Source: Planctomycetota bacterium
GTDB lineage: Bacteria > Planctomycetota > Planctomycetia > Pirellulales > Thermoguttaceae
Direction: 5' to 3'
DNA: 14,850 bases
Assembly (NCBI GenBank): GCA_023621895.1
Contig: JAMOAF010000317.1
Coordinates: 1 to 14,850, forward strand
The first letter of the stretch is position 1, and every line of letters starts with the position of its first letter. A model generated the notes under the pieces. It worked only from the letters and a program-made list of their open reading frames with translations, had not been told where the DNA came from and made no database searches. Made by a program: the position numbers and the translations under genes. Positions 1-8,147 of the stretch are shown here, piece after piece.

Positions 1-293
1 AACAGGCCCGCCGTACCGAGCACGGTCATGGCGAACCAGATCGCGCAGTAGACCGGATTTTTTAGTGAAACGGCCGCGGCGGCCGAGGAGACCGTAACCC
101 CGGCAAGGATGTAAAACATCGCCTGGTCCAGCATGCCGGCCAGGCCGGGCAAATGCGAGGCGAGCAGGCCGGCCGCGGCGGCGGCCAGCGCCGCGCCCGC
201 CAGACGCCCGCGCAGGCTTGGCCGCGGCAGCAAGAGCCACATCCCCAGGGCCCCCAGAACTACGGAAACGATCGTTGGCAGCGACTGCTTCAA
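1..293 (-). CDS. nuoJ: NADH-quinone oxidoreductase subunit J, 5' part (cut by window edge)
   Basis: Membrane subunit of complex I that takes part in coupling quinone reduction to proton pumping. I translated the reverse complement by hand. A TTG at 293-291 overlaps the nuoI stop by 4 nt (TTGA), with GGAAG a few bases upstream, and opens a frame of 97 codons that runs off the left edge. The first hydrophobic stretch (about residues 5-22) ends in a Pro/Arg turn, followed by an Ala-rich helix (31-48). Then comes the conserved NuoJ block at residues 60-97, with FYILAGVTV and the family-typical LKNPVYCAIWF. The remaining helices lie outside the window. The non-ATG start is my choice from the overlap; Met18 is possible but would remove most of the first helix. 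Identity is supported by the motif and by the position after nuoI. Confidence 0.85.
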   Translation of the reverse strand, partial: MKQSLPTIVSVVLGALGMWLLLPRPSLRGRLAGAALAAAAAGLLASHLPGLAGMLDQAMFYILAGVTVSSAAAAVSLKNPVYCAIWFAMTVLGTAGL

Positions 294-868
294 ATCGGTT
301 CTTCCCCCCGCTCGCCGGAATCTGGACAAGCGCTGTCCGTCGCCCGGTCCGCTTGCGCCGAACGCATCGGCTCGGCGTCCTTGGTCTGGTCGTAGACGCT
401 CAGCAGCTTCGCCTTGTCGAATATCATCTCTTCGCGGCTCTTGCCCGAAAGGTCGTAAAGGCTGGTCAACTCAATCGCGTCGACCGGGCAGGCTTCCTCG
501 CACATCCCGCAAAAAATACACCGAAGCTCGTCGATTGTGAAGCTCTCCGGGTATTTTTCCCGGTCCGGCCAGGGGCTCTCGGCGGCCACGATGTCGATGC
601 AGTGGGCCGGGCAGGCCGTCGCGCAGAGGAAGCAGGCCACGCATTTCACCCGACCCTGGGCGTCGCGATTGAGCCGGTGGACGCCGCGATAACCGAGCGG
701 GTCGACGATCGCGTGGCGCTGTTCGGGCGACTCGACCGTCATCTTGGGGCCGGCCAGGTGCTTCAGCGTGGTGGTGATCCCGCCGACCAGCAACGGCACG
801 TACGAACGTCCGGCCAGGCCGAGCGGAGGCTCCTCCACCCACTTGATGCTCTTGTCGTCGGACTTCAT
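290..868 (-). CDS. nuoI: NADH-quinone oxidoreductase subunit I (2x[4Fe-4S] ferredoxin-like)
   Basis: Peripheral-arm subunit of complex I that carries electrons through clusters N6a and N6b towards N2 in NuoB. The protein has 192 residues. Two complete ferredoxin motifs are visible: C76-x2-C79-x2-C82-x3-C86-P and C117-x2-C120-x2-C123-x3-C127-P, the classic 8Fe arrangement. An N-terminal part (about 1-45) with a short amphipathic helix precedes them, and a polar Asp/Glu/Arg-rich tail follows. The start is the ATG at 868, whose A is shared with the nuoH TGA stop (TGATG), so translational coupling is likely. A longer open frame reaches 1108, but it runs antiparallel through codons of nuoH and reads as low-complexity Arg/Gly, so I rejected that extension. 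The 3' end overlaps the proposed nuoJ start by 4 nt. Confidence 0.97.
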   Translation of the reverse strand: MKSDDKSIKWVEEPPLGLAGRSYVPLLVGGITTTLKHLAGPKMTVESPEQRHAIVDPLGYRGVHRLNRDAQGRVKCVACFLCATACPAHCIDIVAAESPWPDREKYPESFTIDELRCIFCGMCEEACPVDAIELTSLYDLSGKSREEMIFDKAKLLSVYDQTKDAEPMRSAQADRATDSACPDSGERGEEPI

Positions 869-2091
869 CACCGAGCCTCCCTCGAATCGCGATACCTGGC
901 CACCAGGCTCAGATCGGGCCGATTGTCGCGGGCGGACGGAGCGGCCGCCATCGCCGCGAGCCACGCCACGCCGAGCAGAAGCCAGCCGGCAGCCGCCATC
1001 ACCAGCCGTTCGGGTAGGCCCGACACGGCCAGCGGGGCGCGGAGATACTCGATCCAGACCGCCACGCCCACCAGGTTGACCAATCCGAGCGGCAGCATCA
1101 CCTTCCATGCCAGCCCCATCAGTTGGTCAAAGCGAAACCGCGGCCAGCTCCAGCGCGCGATCATGAAGAAGAGAATCACGGCCAGCACCTTGGCGAGGAA
1201 CACGGCGATCCGCACCAGCGCCACGCCGATCCCGGCGACCGGCCCGTCTCCGGTCAAACCCCAAAAGTGCCAGCCGCCGAGGAAGAGCAGCACAATCAAG
1301 AACGATCCGGCGATCATGTGCAGGTATTCCGCCACCAGGTACATCATCAGCTTGATCCCCGAGTATTCCGTGTGGAACCCGCCGACCAGCTCCTGCTCGC
1401 TTTCAGCCAGGTCGAAAGGCAAGCGACCGGATTCGGCGAACGAGGCGACGAGGAACACGAGAAAACCGAGCGGCTGCGTCAAGACATTCCACACGCCGGT
1501 CTCCGCCTGAGCCTCGACGATCGCCTCCAGCCGCAGCGAGCCGCTCGCCAGAACCACCCCGAGAATCGCCACGCCGAGCGGAATCTCGTAGGAGATCAAC
1601 TGGGCCGCGCTCCGCACGCCGCCGAAGAAGGCATACTTGTTGTTGCTTGCCCAGCTTCCCAGCAGCACCCCGTAAACGGCGATGCTGCTGACCGCGACGA
1701 TATAGATGATCCCCACGTCCAGCCCCGGGACAACGACCAGGTTGATCGGGGCCCAGCCGGCAATCCCCAGATCGACCGTTCCGAACGGGATTGCGGCAAA
1801 CAGCACGGTCGCCGCAACGAACATGACCATCGGAGCGGCGACGTAGAGCAGGCGATCGACGTGGCCGGGGACGAATTCCTCCTTGAAAATAAACTTTACG
1901 CCGTCGGCGATCGGCTGCCCGAGGCCGAACAGGCGAATCTCGGTCAACGGGATTCCGACGCGATTGGGCCCGCGCCGATCCTGAATCCAGGCGGCCACGC
2001 GCCTCTCGACCAACACCAGGTAGGCTGCCGCCCCCATCAGCCCGCCGATGATGACGCCGATCTTGATCAGGGATTCGATTACGAGGTACAT
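868..2091 (-). CDS. nuoH: NADH-quinone oxidoreductase subunit H
   Basis: Membrane subunit at the junction with the peripheral arm; with NuoB and NuoD it forms the quinone chamber. It has 407 residues, longer than the roughly 320-350 usual in proteobacteria. Family blocks are clear: an N-terminal helix followed by the ER-x-AAW-x-Q-x-R-x-GPNRVG loop (29-46), SYEIPLG near 167-173, the acidic quinone-site loop FAESGRLPFDLAESEQELV (218-236) followed by GGFHTEYSGIK, and RFRFDQLMGLAWK (318-330). After the last canonical helix there is an extra hydrophobic segment (about 361-384) and a charged tail. The start is the ATG at 2091, 42 nt after the nuoG stop. I see no convincing Shine-Dalgarno sequence, but the N-terminus fits the family. 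The stop overlaps the nuoI start by one base. Confidence 0.97.
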   Translation of the reverse strand: MYLVIESLIKIGVIIGGLMGAAAYLVLVERRVAAWIQDRRGPNRVGIPLTEIRLFGLGQPIADGVKFIFKEEFVPGHVDRLLYVAAPMVMFVAATVLFAAIPFGTVDLGIAGWAPINLVVVPGLDVGIIYIVAVSSIAVYGVLLGSWASNNKYAFFGGVRSAAQLISYEIPLGVAILGVVLASGSLRLEAIVEAQAETGVWNVLTQPLGFLVFLVASFAESGRLPFDLAESEQELVGGFHTEYSGIKLMMYLVAEYLHMIAGSFLIVLLFLGGWHFWGLTGDGPVAGIGVALVRIAVFLAKVLAVILFFMIARWSWPRFRFDQLMGLAWKVMLPLGLVNLVGVAVWIEYLRAPLAVSGLPERLVMAAAGWLLLGVAWLAAMAAAPSARDNRPDLSLVARYRDSREAR

Positions 2092-2133
2092 CGGGGCATT
2101 GAAATCCGGATGGGGAAGTTGGGTTAAAACGCC

Positions 2134-3738
<1,605 letters not shown>

Positions 3739-3753
3739 GGAACTCTCTTCTTG

Positions 3754-4029
3754 GGGACTTCCACTTTCCGCCGTGCCATCACCACCTGCTGATAGCCGCG
3801 TGGGCTTGCCCCGCGCTTGGGCCGTCGCCTGTCGCTGGTTCCCAAGCTCCGGCTTGGGAACTTCCACTTTCCGCCGTGCCCTCACCACTTGCTGATAGCC
3901 GCGTGGGCTTGCCCCGCGCTTGGGCCGTCGCCTGTCGCTGGTTCCCAAGCTCCGGCCTGGGAACTTCCACTTTCCGCCGTGCCATCACCACTTGCTGATA
4001 GCCGCGTGGGCTTGCCCCGCGCTTGGGCC
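3754..4029 (+). repeat. 103-bp-period tandem repeat, about 2.7 copies, between nuoF and nuoG
   Basis: Copies begin at about 3754, 3857 and 3960 (the last is partial, about 70 bp). Each has three parts: a CTTCCACTTTCCGCCGTGCC block with a short CACCA/GCT linker, a 32-nt core starting GATAGCCGCGTGGGC (at 3791, 3894 and 3997, exactly 103 bp apart), and, in full copies, a linker ending in a palindrome built on GTTCCCAAGC. Copies differ at only a few positions, for example an A/C change at 3881 and a T/C change near 3956, so duplication looks recent. The core alone can form a 7-bp hairpin (GCGTGGG / CCCGCGC with one G-U pair). It is not a CRISPR, because the 71-bp intervals are themselves repeated. 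The strand given is the one on which the core reads GATAGCC. Confidence 0.95.
3838..3861. repeat. Perfect 10-bp-arm palindrome inside the 103-bp unit
   Basis: Arms GTTCCCAAGC and GCTTGGGAAC flank a 4-nt TCCG loop. The second copy (3941-3964) carries one substitution in the right arm (GCCTGGGAAC), which would be an A-C mismatch in one strand's RNA and a G-U pair in the other. A truncated remnant sits at about 3749-3758 next to the nuoG start. Similar CCCAAGCTCC-GCTTGGGAAC palindromes are, to my recollection, common dispersed intergenic repeats in cyanobacteria and planctomycetes. That makes it a REP-like element rather than a gene-specific site, but the assignment is inference. Confidence 0.8.
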
Positions 4030-4190
4030 GGCGCGGCGGCTCGAATCGTCGAGCAAGCTCGATGGCTATCGGTCAGCGGCGCGTGGCCGGCCTGATATGC
4101 CGGCACGATCCGGCCGAGGCGCAGCCGTGAGCAAATTGGCAAATAAGCAGTTGTTGACATGCAAGGTAATCAAATTCAACGTTGTTTGCA
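4030..4190. other. Unique spacer between the two inverted repeat arrays
   Basis: This stretch separates two arrays that carry the same core in opposite orientation. Its left half is GC-rich, with a small palindrome TCGAGC-AA-GCTCGA near 4048-4061 and two GCCGGC blocks near 4087-4104. Its right half (about 4130-4190) is clearly more AT-rich than the surrounding DNA. I see no convincing ORF. A TTGACA on the plus strand (4154-4159) has no matching -10 box. The spacer may be what remains of the original nuoF-nuoG intergenic region, or a loop between inserted elements. Confidence 0.6.
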
Positions 4191-4430
4191 GCCCAAGCGC
4201 GGGGCAAGCCCACGCGGCTATCGGACCACAGCCCAAGCGCGGGGCAAGCCCACGCGGCTATCGGACCACAGCCCAAGCGCGGGGCAAGCCCACGCGGCTA
4301 TCGGACCACGGCCCAAGCGCGGGGCAAGCCCACGCGGCTATCGGACCACAGCCCAAGCGCGGGGCAAGCCCACGCGGCTATCGGACCACGGCCCGAGCGC
4401 GGGGCAAGCCCACGCGGCTATCGGCCGGCG
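4191..4430 (-). repeat. 40-bp tandem repeat, 6 copies, overlapping the 3' end of nuoF
   Basis: Units begin at 4191, 4231, 4271, 4311, 4351 and 4391. The first five differ only in the last base (A or G). The sixth has GCCCGAGCGC instead of GCCCAAGCGC and diverges after TCGG, where it merges with nuoF coding sequence. The 32-nt core is the exact reverse complement of the core in the 103-bp array, so on the minus strand each unit reads GATAGCCGCGTGGGC. The other 8 bp (ACCACA/G plus flanking) form a short linker. Since 40 is not a multiple of 3, several frames stay open through the array and yield artificial repeat ORFs. The near-identity implies recent expansion or ongoing homogenisation. Confidence 0.97.
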
Positions 4431-5775
4431 GCGGTTCCACCTGGCCGTAGCCGGTCGGGTTGGTGCGCTTGATCATGTCCTCCAGTTCGTCTCGAAACTT
4501 CTTGATCGCCGTCTTGATCGGCCAGGCGGCCCCGTCGGCCAGCCCGCAGATCGTCGTGCCAGGGATAATTCCGATCGTCTCGCCGATTTCCGCCAAAAGC
4601 TCCAGATCGCGCAGGCGGCCGCGGCCGGCCTTGATCCGGCTGACCAGTTCCAGCGCCCATTGCGTCCCCTCGCGGCAGGGCGTGCACTGGCCGCAGCTTT
4701 CATGGGCGAAGAACCGGCAACTATTGTGCAAAAAATCGATGATCGGGTAGTTTTCATCGAGCACGATCGCCCCAGCCGTGCCCAGCCCCAGGCACCCCGC
4801 GCGGATCGGGCCGTCGAAGTCGAGCTTCGTGTCGAGCTCGTCGCCCCGGAGCAGGCCGGTGCTCAAGCCGCCGGGCACGACCGCCTTGGCCTTGCGGCCC
4901 TTCCACACGCCGCCGGCGAATCCGTCAATCAGCTCTCGGCAGGGTAGCCCCAGCGGCGCCTCATAAACGCCCGGCCGGTTCACGTGGCCGCTTGCCTGGT
5001 AGAGCTTGGGGCCGTAGCTGCCGGGATCGCGGGGGTTGTGGGGGTCCGCGGGCGTGCCCATGGATTTGAACCAATCGGCGCCGCGCGCCACGATGTGCGT
5101 GACGCAGGCCAACGTCTCGACGTTGTTGACCACGGTGGGCTTTCGGAACAATCCCTCGACGGCGGGAAACGGCGGCTTGATCCGCGGCCACGCGCGCCGC
5201 CCTTCCAGACTCTCGATCAGCCCCGTCTCTTCGCCGCAGATGTAGGCCGCTGCCCCGCGGTGGATGGTGATTTCCAACGAGAAAGTGGAGCCGAGGATGT
5301 TCCTGCCGAGGTAGCCGGCCTCGCGGCATTCGGCGATCGCCCGCTCCAAGCGTCGAAGGCTCTTCGGATACTCGTAGCGCAGGTAGATGTAGGCCACCGA
5401 CGCCCGCGTGGCATAGCTGCTGAGGATCGTGCCTTCGAGCACCTGGTGCGGATCGTTTTCCATAAGGACGCGGTTGCAGAATGTGCCGGGCTCGCTCTCG
5501 TCGGCATTGACGCAGAGGTAGATCGGCCCCGGATGCCCTTCGGGCAGGAACGACCACTTCAGCCCGGTGGGAAAACCGGCCCCGCCACGGCCGCGGAGAT
5601 TGCTCGCTCGAACCAGGTTCAGGATGTCGCCGGGCGCCTTCTCGCGCAGAACCTGTCTCAGAGCGCGGTAGCCCCCGGCAGCTTCATACGCGGCAAGCGT
5701 ATGGCTGTTCTCTTTCCCGACATTCGCCAGCAGAACAGGTTCGAACTCGGCCACCGGTTCTCGAATCCCTTTCAC
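4378..5775 (-). CDS. nuoF: NADH-quinone oxidoreductase subunit F with a repeat-encoded C-terminal tail
   Basis: NADH-binding flavoprotein of complex I: it oxidises NADH through FMN and passes electrons to cluster N3. It has 465 residues from the GTG at 5775, 10 nt after the nuoE stop. The frame is open further upstream, but that part overlaps nuoE. Family landmarks are the glycine-rich FMN/NADH loop RGRGGAGFPTGLKW (61-74), the long Rossmann-like core including CGEETGLIESLEG, and the N3 [4Fe-4S] ligands C361-x2-C364-x2-C367 with C410 in TTICGLADG. The normal end of the protein is around the IKRTNPTGYGQ segment. The last 15 residues (ADSRVGLPRARAVVR) and the TAG stop come from the 40-bp repeat array. 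The core is intact, so function is expected. The Shine-Dalgarno region is weak, and coupling to nuoE translation is likely. Confidence 0.95.
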   Translation of the reverse strand: MKGIREPVAEFEPVLLANVGKENSHTLAAYEAAGGYRALRQVLREKAPGDILNLVRASNLRGRGGAGFPTGLKWSFLPEGHPGPIYLCVNADESEPGTFCNRVLMENDPHQVLEGTILSSYATRASVAYIYLRYEYPKSLRRLERAIAECREAGYLGRNILGSTFSLEITIHRGAAAYICGEETGLIESLEGRRAWPRIKPPFPAVEGLFRKPTVVNNVETLACVTHIVARGADWFKSMGTPADPHNPRDPGSYGPKLYQASGHVNRPGVYEAPLGLPCRELIDGFAGGVWKGRKAKAVVPGGLSTGLLRGDELDTKLDFDGPIRAGCLGLGTAGAIVLDENYPIIDFLHNSCRFFAHESCGQCTPCREGTQWALELVSRIKAGRGRLRDLELLAEIGETIGIIPGTTICGLADGAAWPIKTAIKKFRDELEDMIKRTNPTGYGQVEPPPADSRVGLPRARAVVR

Positions 5776-5785
5776 ACCATGAGGA

Positions 5786-6301
5786 TCATTCCGCCGACTC
5801 CGGCGAACCAGGTCCGCGCCGCAGACCCGCCACAAACGCGTCGATCTTCTCGCGCGTCAGGTTCCCGATCAATTCGTCGCCGGCGAGCATCGCCGGGGCC
5901 AGGTCGCAGGCCCCCAGGCACTCCGCAAATTCCAGCGAAACCGCCCCGTCTTCCGCCGTCTCGCCGGGACGGACCGCAAGCCGCTCGCACAAGTATTCCA
6001 ACAGGTCCTCGCCGCCCCGGCAAGCGCAAGCGAGCGAACGGCAAACCCAGACGCGGAGGCGCCCTCGCGGCTTGTCCTGCTTGAAAAAACCGTAAAAGGA
6101 AAGCGTGTCATGGACCTCGGCGGGGTGCAAATCGAGCAAGCCGGCAATCTCAACCACGGCCAGCGGGGGCACGCAGCCGAGCCGCTCCTCGACCAGGTGC
6201 AGCGCCGGCAGGACCACCGCCCGGCGCGTCGGGTACTTCGGAAAGTGCGCTCGGATCGCCTCGCGCAGCTCGTCGGTCAAAATCGTCTGGGTTGCGGGCA
6301 T
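5786..6301 (-). CDS. nuoE: NADH-quinone oxidoreductase subunit E ([2Fe-2S], thioredoxin-like)
   Basis: Small subunit of the NADH dehydrogenase module, 171 residues, carrying the off-path [2Fe-2S] cluster N1a next to FMN. An N-terminal helical bundle (about 1-75), including HPAEVHDTLSFYGFF, precedes the thioredoxin-like domain. The ligands are C87-x4-C92 and C128-x3-C132 (ECLGAC), the standard spacing. The segment CRSLACACRGG replaces the more usual CTGTPCHLRGA-type loop but keeps both ligand cysteines. The start is the ATG at 6301, with AGGA 7-8 nt upstream. The gene follows nuoD by 51 nt and precedes nuoF by 10 nt. Confidence 0.96.
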   Translation of the reverse strand: MPATQTILTDELREAIRAHFPKYPTRRAVVLPALHLVEERLGCVPPLAVVEIAGLLDLHPAEVHDTLSFYGFFKQDKPRGRLRVWVCRSLACACRGGEDLLEYLCERLAVRPGETAEDGAVSLEFAECLGACDLAPAMLAGDELIGNLTREKIDAFVAGLRRGPGSPESAE

Positions 6302-6352
6302 GGTTTCCTATTCGCCGCCGTGCGGCCAAGGTCTTCTCTCGCGTCCGATGCC

Positions 6353-7579
6353 TTACCGATCCAGTTCCGCGGCAATGACATTCAAGCTCCCCAAGACGGC
6401 CACCACGTCGCTCAACATGTGGCCGCGAATCAAGTGGGGAAACAAGGCAAAGTGGAGGAACGACGGCGGCCGGCACCGCGCCCGATACGCGCGGCTGGAG
6501 CCGTCGCCCACCAGGTAAAACCCCAACTCGCCGTTAGGCGCCTCGGTGGCTGAATAGATTTCCTCGCAGGGGACCTCAAATCCGCGATTCGTCATCAACA
6601 CCTCAAAATGCGTGATCAGCCCTTCGATGGTCGAATAGACCATTCCCTTCGGGGGCAAGCTGGCGCGATCCCTGATGCCGATGCTCACCGGTCCTTCGGG
6701 CAGGTTCTCGATCGCCTGGGCGACGATTTTCAGGCTCTCCCGCATTTCGGCCATGCGGACGAGGTAGCGGGCGTAGCAGTCGCCGGCCGTCGCGCAGCAG
6801 ACCTGGAAATCGAAGTCGGCGTAACTCAGGTAGGGCTCATCCTTGCGCAGGTCGCGCGTCACGCCGCTCGCCCTGGCCACCGGCCCGCTGGCGCCGCGGT
6901 TGATCGCCTCCTCCTTGGTGAGCACCCCGATGCCCTTGGTCCGATCGACGAAGATCTTGTTTCGATCGAGCAATCGCTCCATGTCGCCGAAGGTCTTGGG
7001 CAGCTCGCGGATCACCTCGCGGATCATGGCGATCGCCTCGGGCGACGCATCGCCAGTCAGACCCCCGACCCGCGTGTAGCTGTTGGTGAACCGCGCGCCG
7101 CAGAGGGCCTCGAAAATGTCGTAGAGCTTTTCACGGGGATTGAAGGCGTAGAGAAAATAGGTGAACGCCCCCGTGTCGAGCCCGACCGCGCCATTGCACA
7201 CCAGGTGGTCGGAGATCCGCGATAGCTCGGCGACGATCACGCGCAAGTACTGGCACCGCGGCGGCACTTCAATCCCCATCAGCTTTTCCACCGCCATGTG
7301 CCAGGCCACGTTGTTGGCCATCGGCGAAACGTAGTTCATCCGGTCGGTGACCGTCACGTATTGGTTGTAGTCGAGGTGCTCGGCGAGTTTTTCGAATCCG
7401 GAATGCAGGTAACCGATGTCGGGCATGGCATCGACGACCCGCTCCCCGTCGAGCTTGAGCACCAGGCGCAGGGTGGTGTGGGTCGCCGGATGCTGCGGGC
7501 CGAAATTCATCGTCCACAGATATTCCTGCGGCTCGTCCTGCGCCAGGTCGCCTGAAGGGAGAATTCGTTCGAGGGGCAT
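6353..7579 (-). CDS. nuoD: NADH-quinone oxidoreductase subunit D
   Basis: The 49-kDa-type subunit of the connecting arm, related to the large subunit of NiFe hydrogenases; it lines the quinone-reduction site with NuoB. It has 408 residues. Diagnostic blocks are NFGPQHPATH (25-34, with the quinone-site His residues), GYLHSGFEKLAEHLDYNQY, DRMNYVSPM, and a C-terminus ending HLIRGHMLSDVVAVLGSLN...AELDR. NuoD is separate here, not fused to NuoC as in Escherichia coli. I chose the ATG at 7579, 10 nt after the nuoC stop, giving an N-terminus of normal length. The upstream open frame to 7876 is antisense-like Ser/Arg-rich translation of nuoC DNA and was rejected. Confidence 0.97.
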   Translation of the reverse strand: MPLERILPSGDLAQDEPQEYLWTMNFGPQHPATHTTLRLVLKLDGERVVDAMPDIGYLHSGFEKLAEHLDYNQYVTVTDRMNYVSPMANNVAWHMAVEKLMGIEVPPRCQYLRVIVAELSRISDHLVCNGAVGLDTGAFTYFLYAFNPREKLYDIFEALCGARFTNSYTRVGGLTGDASPEAIAMIREVIRELPKTFGDMERLLDRNKIFVDRTKGIGVLTKEEAINRGASGPVARASGVTRDLRKDEPYLSYADFDFQVCCATAGDCYARYLVRMAEMRESLKIVAQAIENLPEGPVSIGIRDRASLPPKGMVYSTIEGLITHFEVLMTNRGFEVPCEEIYSATEAPNGELGFYLVGDGSSRAYRARCRPPSFLHFALFPHLIRGHMLSDVVAVLGSLNVIAAELDR

Positions 7580-7589
7580 TCTCGCTGGC

Positions 7590-8093
7590 CTATCCTTCGG
7601 CTCGGGTGATGACGGGGAAGTTGTGGCGCTCGCCCCGGCCCTGCAAGGGGTAATCCTTGCGGAGCGGGTGGGCCGTGAACTGTTCCGGCAAGACGATCCG
7701 GCGGAGGTCCGGGTGGCCCTCGAATCGAATTCCGAACAGGTCCCAGACTTCCCGTTCGAGCCAATCGGCCGCTTGCCACAAGGGAACCGCCGAAGGGACC
7801 GCCGGCTGGGGATCGTCGACGAACGTCCGCACCACGAGCCGCTCGCCTCGATCGACCGAGAGCAGCAGGTAGACAAGGCCGAAACGGCTCGTGGCGCCGC
7901 GATAGGCCAGGTAGTCCACGCACGTCAGATCGACGAGCATGTCGAAGCCAAGCTGTTCCTTGAGGAAACGCAGGCAATCGCCGATCGACGAAACCGGCAC
8001 AGCCGCGCGGACCTGGCCGCGAAACTCGCTGATCTCCGCCGTGGGAAACGCTCGCTTCAGTTCGCTCGTGGTCCGGGTAGGCATGGCGTCCAT
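7590..8093 (-). CDS. nuoC: NADH-quinone oxidoreductase subunit C
   Basis: The 30-kDa-type connecting-arm subunit; it has no cofactor and packs against NuoD and NuoB. It is about 167 residues long from the ATG at 8093. The family signature is in the C-terminal half: DWLEREVWDLFGIRFEGHP followed by LRRIVL and HPLRKDYPL. The N-terminal half shows the alternating alpha/beta pattern of the family. Start choice is uncertain. A TTG at 8117 would add 8 residues and an ATG at 8084 would remove 3. I prefer 8093, which has AAAGG about 11 nt upstream, although no site is strong. There is a gap of about 54 nt after nuoB, one of the longer gaps in the nuoA-F part of the operon. Confidence 0.94.
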   Translation of the reverse strand: MDAMPTRTTSELKRAFPTAEISEFRGQVRAAVPVSSIGDCLRFLKEQLGFDMLVDLTCVDYLAYRGATSRFGLVYLLLSVDRGERLVVRTFVDDPQPAVPSAVPLWQAADWLEREVWDLFGIRFEGHPDLRRIVLPEQFTAHPLRKDYPLQGRGERHNFPVITRAEG

Positions 8094-8147
8094 CGGGAAA
8101 AAAGCCTTTGCGTCCAAACGAAGCTCGGCGCTTCGATCCGTCGATTC

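Noticed and set aside
218..2127. Long plus-strand ORFs opposite nuoI and nuoH (218-1510, 1123-2127)
   Set aside because: Typical antisense open frames of high-GC DNA; the minus strand encodes unmistakable NuoH and NuoI.
3739..3948. N-terminal extension of nuoG through the repeat array
   Set aside because: The extra residues are translated repeat DNA with recurring VPKPELGN-like phrases; the ATG at 3738 starts directly at the ferredoxin fold and has its own ribosome site.
4154..4182. Plus-strand promoter starting from TTGACA in the spacer between arrays
   Set aside because: There is no acceptable -10 box at 16-19 bp and no plus-strand gene downstream.
3754..4430. CRISPR array
   Set aside because: The 40-bp units have no variable spacers, the 103-bp units have identical intervals, and no cas genes are present.
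3920..4947. Plus-strand repeat-protein ORFs over the arrays (e.g. 3920-4450, 4159-4947)
   Set aside because: Several frames are open at once because the repeat lacks stops on that strand; they run antisense into nuoF and lack ribosome sites.
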